This document shows, one piece after another, positions 58,780-64,000 of a DNA stretch of 64,000 nt. The DNA is from an uncultured Paracoccaceae bacterium. Lineage in GTDB: Bacteria > Pseudomonadota > Alphaproteobacteria > Rhodobacterales > Rhodobacteraceae. The notes beneath the pieces are model-generated. The model searched no databases. It was not told the DNA's origin and saw only the letters and a program-made list of their open reading frames with translations. The stretch's first letter is position 1. Each line of letters opens with the position of its first letter. Position numbers and translations under genes: made by a program. The stretch is taken from positions 434,001 to 498,000 of the forward strand of contig CANMDF010000003.1 of assembly GCA_947496605.1 (NCBI GenBank), read 5' to 3'.

Positions 58780-59744
58780 TGAGTGCTGCTGTTGTCATCA
58801 TTGGACGCAACGAAGGACAACGGCTGGTTGCTTGTCTCGCTTCGCTCGGGCAGCATTTTGAGCGTATCATCTATGTAGACAGTGGCTCGACAGATGGGTC
58901 TGTTGCAGCAGCACAACAGGCTGGCGCCGATGTGATCGACCTTGATACGACACAACCCTTCACCGCCGCGCGTGCTCGCAACGCTGGAATCGAAGCTCTA
59001 AAGGAAGGTTCTGCACCTGACCTGGTCCAGTTCCTGGACGGTGATTGCGTATTGGATGAAAATTGGCACGACCAAGCCATTTCTTTCCTGCAAAACAAGC
59101 CTGACATTGCAGCCATTTGTGGAAGGTTACGCGAAAGATATCCGGAAAAATCTGTCTACAATCGTATGTGCGACGCAGAATGGGATACACCAATCGGGCA
59201 AACGATGGCATGCGGTGGCATCGCTTTAATCCGGTGGGATGCCCTGGATGCAGTTGGCGGGTTCAACCCTGCACTTATCGCTGGGGAAGAACCCGAGATG
59301 TGTTTGCGCATGTGCAGGTTGGGTTGGAAAATCTGGCGGTTAGATGCCGAAATGGCCCGGCATGATGCGGCTATCACAAAATTCAGCCAGTTCTGGAAAC
59401 GCGCCAAGCGAAGTGGTTTTGCATTCGCTGAAGGCGCGGCCATGTATGGCGGCGGTCCTGAAAAGTTCCGTGTTTCAGAAACCAGACGTGCGCTGATCTG
59501 GGGGGCTTTCTTACCAATACTGACCATCTTGGGCATACTGGTTTTTGGCGGCAAAGCGCTGGGGATCTTGATGATCTATCCGCTACAAATCATTCGGCTC
59601 GCAGTCAGAGACGGAGCAGATAGGTTCGCTTGGGAACGTGCAGCCTTGCTGACTATCGGCAAATTTGCGGAAACACAGGGTGTATTGACCTACTTTTGGC
59701 AACGATGGTGTGGACGTCAGGCGAAGCTGATAGAATACAAGTAG
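58779..59744 (+). CDS. Glycosyltransferase family 2 protein
   Basis: MSAAVVIIGRNEGQRLVACLASLGQHFERIIYVDSGSTDGSVAAAQQAGADVIDLD, VQFLDGDCVLDENW. Confidence 0.92.
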   Translation: MSAAVVIIGRNEGQRLVACLASLGQHFERIIYVDSGSTDGSVAAAQQAGADVIDLDTTQPFTAARARNAGIEALKEGSAPDLVQFLDGDCVLDENWHDQAISFLQNKPDIAAICGRLRERYPEKSVYNRMCDAEWDTPIGQTMACGGIALIRWDALDAVGGFNPALIAGEEPEMCLRMCRLGWKIWRLDAEMARHDAAITKFSQFWKRAKRSGFAFAEGAAMYGGGPEKFRVSETRRALIWGAFLPILTILGILVFGGKALGILMIYPLQIIRLAVRDGADRFAWERAALLTIGKFAETQGVLTYFWQRWCGRQAKLIEYK

Positions 59745-59747
59745 GGA

Positions 59748-60623
59748 CTAATCGCGCCCGCGTCGCCATGTTGAGTTTTCAGCTTTCACTGTACGCCGCG
59801 CACGCAGATTGCTGACAACATAGACCAAAACAAACACAACCGATGAAAAGGGCGTCCGAAATAGACGCCACACACTGCGCCCTGAGGTATTGATCTCGCT
59901 GTCATTTGCCAACAGCGCAGGAAACTTCTCGGCGAATTCCAGATTGCCTTCACGCCATCGATGGCGAACATGGACAAGATTGCTGAATCCTTCCGGCAAC
60001 GGCCAATCATAGGTGGCCTTAGTGTGACGTCTTTCGCTTGGATCAAATTGCAGCCGGACGAAACGATCATCGGCACAAATGTCCGGAAAGGCATCCCAGC
60101 GCGCACGACCTTTGGCATTCATCGCATAAAGCCCGATGCCGGGAACACCCTCGCGAATAAATGGTAGCTGCGTCCAGACCTTTGCATAGGCGCGGCTAAC
60201 CAAGCTTCTAGGCTGGGGAATGCAGATTAAGCCACTGGCGTACAACGGCGCGTCGTCGGACAGTATCTCAGCCAGCTCTCGCAGCATGTCAGGTCCAATA
60301 ACAACATCAGCATCAAGGTACACCCGCGTTCCAAACGTAGCGATTTCATCAGCCTCGTTCAGTGCATTTATCTTGTTGCCACGCGTGATGTTCATCACAG
60401 ACAGCTGGAAACCCCGTGCCGATAGTGCTTTCAACTTTGCTTGCGCTTTGGCAACTGTGCGGTCCTGACAGCCATTCGCAGCAACAATGATTTGGACGCG
60501 ATGGTCAATTGGAAGTCCGCGTTGGGCAACGATCGCATCGAGGCAGGCCTCGATATAGTTTTCTTCGTTATGGCTTGGGATGATGACGGATAGCACTGCG
60601 AAACCTGTAAGACGAACTAACAC
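59748..60623 (-). CDS. Glycosyltransferase family 2 protein
   Basis: LSVIIPSHNEENYIEACLDAIVAQRG, NKINALNEADEIATFGTRVYLDADVVIGPDML. Confidence 0.9.
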   Translation of the reverse strand: MLVRLTGFAVLSVIIPSHNEENYIEACLDAIVAQRGLPIDHRVQIIVAANGCQDRTVAKAQAKLKALSARGFQLSVMNITRGNKINALNEADEIATFGTRVYLDADVVIGPDMLRELAEILSDDAPLYASGLICIPQPRSLVSRAYAKVWTQLPFIREGVPGIGLYAMNAKGRARWDAFPDICADDRFVRLQFDPSERRHTKATYDWPLPEGFSNLVHVRHRWREGNLEFAEKFPALLANDSEINTSGRSVWRLFRTPFSSVVFVLVYVVSNLRARRTVKAENSTWRRGRD

Positions 60624-60696
60624 CGCATATGCAGCCTTGCGCGGTGTGTTGCAAGAAAAGTGGCAACAGGTCGTCTTGTATCATGAAGGTTTCGAT

Positions 60697-60760
60697 GTCG
60701 GCAGAGCACTTCCGGCAATTGGGTACTTACTGGATACCCAGCGGTCAGTGCTCTGCCGAC
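60697..60760. repeat. Nested inverted repeat: 14-bp perfect outer arms and 6-bp inner arms
   Basis: gtcggcagagcact (60697-60710) / agtgctctgccgac (60747-60760); inner tgggta (60720-60725) / taccca (60735-60740). Confidence 0.85.
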
Positions 60761-61037
60761 TATCGTGGCGTGAGTGGCCAATTTTTCCTTACACAAAGGA
60801 AATGACGACCAATATATCAAATTTTCCCTACCCCCCTCACAGAAATAGCAACCCTTATGTTCTCAATAGTTTTTTTGATCAGGCAGCGCGATTGACACAA
60901 AGAGAGAGAAGGCAAATGATACCGGCGCGATCTCCCGTTGCGACAAAACCTGTAAATCACCAAATTCAAGATAAGATTATGATCCTTGGTTCCCACCGCT
61001 TTTCCGAAGCCAGACAATACGTCGTGGTCATCCGACA

Positions 61038-61907
61038 ATGAAAAAGTTCAAAGCCTGGGGACAGCTACAAACCGTTTTAACTGTGGCAGAGGTCGGCTCG
61101 TATCGCGCAGCAGCCGCCGCGCTTGGTATCACCAGCAGCACAGTGTCTCGGCATATTGATGCGATTTCAAAAGAAATCGGGCAGCCGATATTTCTACCCG
61201 CTGGGAATAGGTGGGAGCTAACCGATATCGGCAAAGAACTGGTCGCGATTACGGAAGCAACGCAAGCAAACCTGGCGTTCATGCTGAAAGATATCGAAAA
61301 TAGCGCCGACTTTTTTGAATCCGTCCAGATCAACACTTTGTCTTTTATCAATAGTGATTTCCTAGCGCCGGCGTTGGGCATGTGGCGTGCGCAGTTTCCT
61401 CAAACAGAAGTCATAATCGATGCAAGCGATCAAACGACTGCCATTGAGCGGGGAGAGGCAGATGTCGCAATGCGTCTCAGCCGTCCCGATACGCCTGGTG
61501 TTGCACGTTTCAAATTAGGAAACTGCAATGTCGGCCTCTACACCCCGGAAGACGGCGATCCAGATGCGTGGGTAGGGCTGCCACAAGACCTTTGCGATCT
61601 ACAGGAAATGCGCTTGGCAGAAGACCATTTTGATGCAGGGCCGGTCATGCGCATGGATTCTTTTCGTGCAATCGCCCACGCCTCAACCGCTACTGGCCTT
61701 TCATGCATTCTGCCAACATGCATGGCACGCAGTTTTCCAAGCTTGCAGCCTGTCATGTCGGACGGCAACGCTGTGCAAATATCCCGAGAGCTTTGGTTTC
61801 TGTTCTATGAAACGCGCAAGAATGATCCCGCGATCAAGGCCGCGAAATCCTGGGTAAAGCAGATTTTCCCATCGCCGAACAAATGTCTTTGTGGTCAGTG
61901 CGCCTAG
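61038..61907 (+). CDS. LysR family transcriptional regulator
   Basis: N-terminal HTH LQTVLTVAEVGSYRAAAAALGITSSTVSRHIDAISKEIGQPIF, with a substrate-binding-like C-terminal domain. Confidence 0.92.
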   Translation: MKKFKAWGQLQTVLTVAEVGSYRAAAAALGITSSTVSRHIDAISKEIGQPIFLPAGNRWELTDIGKELVAITEATQANLAFMLKDIENSADFFESVQINTLSFINSDFLAPALGMWRAQFPQTEVIIDASDQTTAIERGEADVAMRLSRPDTPGVARFKLGNCNVGLYTPEDGDPDAWVGLPQDLCDLQEMRLAEDHFDAGPVMRMDSFRAIAHASTATGLSCILPTCMARSFPSLQPVMSDGNAVQISRELWFLFYETRKNDPAIKAAKSWVKQIFPSPNKCLCGQCA

Positions 61908-62959
61908 CCCTCTTCTGGGCCTTCACTAACGATGCACATGACTGACGATGTCGCATCAATATCACCCACGCCCGCTAGGGCCGCTGCGACACCTGCGGCG
62001 CCTGAAGGCGTTGTTGCAATGTCATATGTGGCCAGAACGGATGCGGCATGTGCCGCTTCATCTTCATTGACAGTCGCAAAATCATCGGCATCCCGCGCCA
62101 AGGTTGCAAGCGCCAACATCGAAGGTGTCTTACAGTCCAAACGCCCCATGCTGGAAACCGGCCCTTGCGTTGTCACCAATGCACCTGCCTTCATGCTTTC
62201 AATCAGCGCTGGTGCGGCTTCTGGTTCTACCACAATCATACGCGGTGCATCGCCCCAGTAGTTGCGCAGGCTCTCTGCCAAGGCTGCGGCCAATCCACCC
62301 ACACCTGCCTGCAAAAACACATGCGTCGGGACGCCATCATACTGTTCTGCAATCTCGCGGCCCATCTGGGTGTAACCCTCCATCACATGGAAGGGCAGTT
62401 TGGTATAACCCGGCCATGATCCATCTGACAAAAGCTGCAAGTCGCTGTTCTCTGCCGCAACCGATGCAGCGGCCATACTTGCTTCATAATTTGCACCAGC
62501 ACGCACGACCTCAGCACCTTTCGCACGCAAACGGTCTGCAAACCCTTCGGGTACAGTTTCGGCAAGATAGATCACAGCACGGGCGCCAAACACTGCTGCC
62601 CCGGCAGCAAGTGACAATCCATGATTTCCGGCACTTGCGGCCACATAGCTTTTGCCGGTCAAAGCCTGCGACCATTCCACATCCGTTTCGCGCACAACAT
62701 CAGCAGCATCGCGGGCAATCACATGGGCCGCACCCAGTGCCTTGAAGCTGCCTAATCCCATCCGGCTGCGTTCATCTTTAAGAAAAACCCGCCCAGCGCC
62801 CATCTCTTGCGCGATCCCTGCGCATTCGGTCAGTGGTGTTGCTGCATGGACAGGGCACTGGTCTAACAAAAGGCTGACCGCGTCGGTATCAAAGGCATCG
62901 CCGGGTTTTGGGTCAGCTAAACCAATGCCCCGTACCGTGTTATTGATGATTTCTGCCAT
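61904..62959 (-). CDS. Diaminopropionate ammonia-lyase-like PLP-dependent enzyme
   Basis: FLKDERSRMGLGSFKALGAAHVIARD (PLP Lys), ASAGNHGLSLAAGAAVFGARAVIYLAETVPE, VFLQAGVGGLAAALAESL. Confidence 0.87.
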   Translation of the reverse strand: MAEIINNTVRGIGLADPKPGDAFDTDAVSLLLDQCPVHAATPLTECAGIAQEMGAGRVFLKDERSRMGLGSFKALGAAHVIARDAADVVRETDVEWSQALTGKSYVAASAGNHGLSLAAGAAVFGARAVIYLAETVPEGFADRLRAKGAEVVRAGANYEASMAAASVAAENSDLQLLSDGSWPGYTKLPFHVMEGYTQMGREIAEQYDGVPTHVFLQAGVGGLAAALAESLRNYWGDAPRMIVVEPEAAPALIESMKAGALVTTQGPVSSMGRLDCKTPSMLALATLARDADDFATVNEDEAAHAASVLATYDIATTPSGAAGVAAALAGVGDIDATSSVMCIVSEGPEEG

Positions 62960-63107
62960 AAGGTCGCCTATCTTACTTTTGCCGTTTCGATACGACGCTA
63001 ACTTTGGATAGTCGACATGTCTCTAAGAAATCTCTTGATCCTCAACCTATGGTCATTCGCATTCAGACAGCGCTAAGTTTCGGTAAACTCTATTCAGGTC
63101 ATAATCA

Positions 63108-63959
63108 ATGAAACCAGATCAGCCAGCCTTTGCACCACCAGCCGACGCCGATGCCCGCCGCCGCAAGCCTGCTGTGATCTGTTATCCAACGACTTCGCTG
63201 GCCCACCCTAACTTGGACGTAATGCAAGCCAGACGCGATGCCGCCACTCACCGCGATACCTGCATTGTCCCTGCGCGTGACGCGCGGTGCACGACCGTGC
63301 CTGCGGGCAGTTTTTTCCGTATTACCTGCCCGGATGGATCGCAAGTAGGTGACCTGAACCTCTGGGCCGCGGATGATCTGAACGAGCATTTCTATTCCGG
63401 TAAGACCCGCGCCTTGCACGGCACGCACCTCTCGACCGGCGACAGACTTTGGTCGCGGTTCCCGAAAATGCGGCCGATGGCGACGATTACCGAAGACACG
63501 TTAGATTGGTATGGCTGGGATGCGGACGGCGGATCAGTTCACGATGTAATCGGCACACGGTGTGATCCCTATACGGGGCGACTGCTGTCCGGTACGGACT
63601 ATCACTATTGCTGCCATTCGAACCTTACCCGTGCCTTGGCAGACCACATGCAAATGTCGTTAACCGAGGCGGAACCGTTTGTGCATGACGTATTGAACGT
63701 CTTTATGTGTACAGGCTTCACCGCCGACACCCATCAGTACTTTATGAAAGCCAGCCCGGTGCGTGCGGGCGATTATATCGAGTTCATGGCGGAAATTGAT
63801 TTGATCGTTGGTTTGTCTGCATGCCCTGGCGGGGACTGCGGGGATGAACACACATCGGACAAAGCGACTTGCCACCCGCTGGTTATCGATGTGTTTGAGA
63901 ATGACATGTCCTTTGCACGAGCCGAACCCAATGCTTACGATCAAAGCCATGGGCGATGA
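63108..63959 (+). CDS. Urea carboxylase-associated / DUF1989 family protein
   Basis: VPAGSFFRITCPDGSQVGDLNLWAADDLNEHFYSGKTRALHGTHLSTGDRLWS, GRLLSGTDYHYCCHSNLTRAL, DVLNVFMCTGF, SACPGGDCGDEHTSDKATCHPLVIDVF. Confidence 0.87.
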   Translation: MKPDQPAFAPPADADARRRKPAVICYPTTSLAHPNLDVMQARRDAATHRDTCIVPARDARCTTVPAGSFFRITCPDGSQVGDLNLWAADDLNEHFYSGKTRALHGTHLSTGDRLWSRFPKMRPMATITEDTLDWYGWDADGGSVHDVIGTRCDPYTGRLLSGTDYHYCCHSNLTRALADHMQMSLTEAEPFVHDVLNVFMCTGFTADTHQYFMKASPVRAGDYIEFMAEIDLIVGLSACPGGDCGDEHTSDKATCHPLVIDVFENDMSFARAEPNAYDQSHGR

Positions 63960-64000
63960 TCTTCGAATCGATTCTTCGCACTATGCGTAAGAATAGGCCT

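Noticed and set aside
60580-61041. 153-aa plus-strand ORF covering the GT/LysR intergenic gap
   Set aside because: Begins antisense within a glycosyltransferase, crosses the inverted repeat, and has low-plausibility protein composition.
1-64000. CRISPR arrays, tRNA/rRNA genes, prophage or intact IS elements
   Set aside because: No regularly spaced direct repeats, recognisable RNA gene sequence, transposase or phage structural genes were seen on reading.

Overview
This 64-kb window looks like an alphaproteobacterial, probably Rhodobacterales/roseobacter-type, chromosome segment. The taxonomy is inferred from gene content only. It falls into five blocks. (1) 1-2.24 kb: a short coiled-coil ORF coupled to a caspase-like + peptidoglycan-binding-like + SUMF1/FGE-like fusion protein. 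(2) 2.26-24.8 kb: a two-partner secretion (TPS) locus on the minus strand with a SapC-family protein, a secreted orphan protein, a 6429-aa giant filamentous adhesin (TpsA) and a FhaC/ShlB-like transporter (TpsB). (3) 24.97-36.0 kb: a sugar or sugar-acid uptake and catabolism cluster (ABC transporter, Tm-1-like protein, two class II aldolases, MBL-fold hydrolase, HAD hydrolase, FGGY kinase). It carries a GntR regulator and two perfect TTGTATACAA operator candidates. (4) 36.3-60.6 kb: an exosortase/exopolysaccharide locus with an exosortase-EpsI fusion, two VPLPA-CTERM substrates, a rhomboid protease, export/assembly genes, flippase, polymerase-like protein, dTDP-rhamnose genes, glycosyltransferases and an apparently internally deleted serine acetyltransferase. 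(5) 61.0-64.0 kb: a LysR regulator, a diaminopropionate ammonia-lyase-like PLP enzyme and a DUF1989 protein. I saw no rRNA, tRNA, CRISPR array or intact insertion sequence. The points most worth following up are the giant adhesin (three ~1.2-kb internal repeats, rare Cys pairs, helical inserts, extra operon members), the caspase-SUMF1 pair, the exosortase locus with an embedded rhomboid, the GntR operators, the decayed acetyltransferase and a nested inverted repeat at 60.7 kb. Family assignments come from motif recognition; no database search was run.
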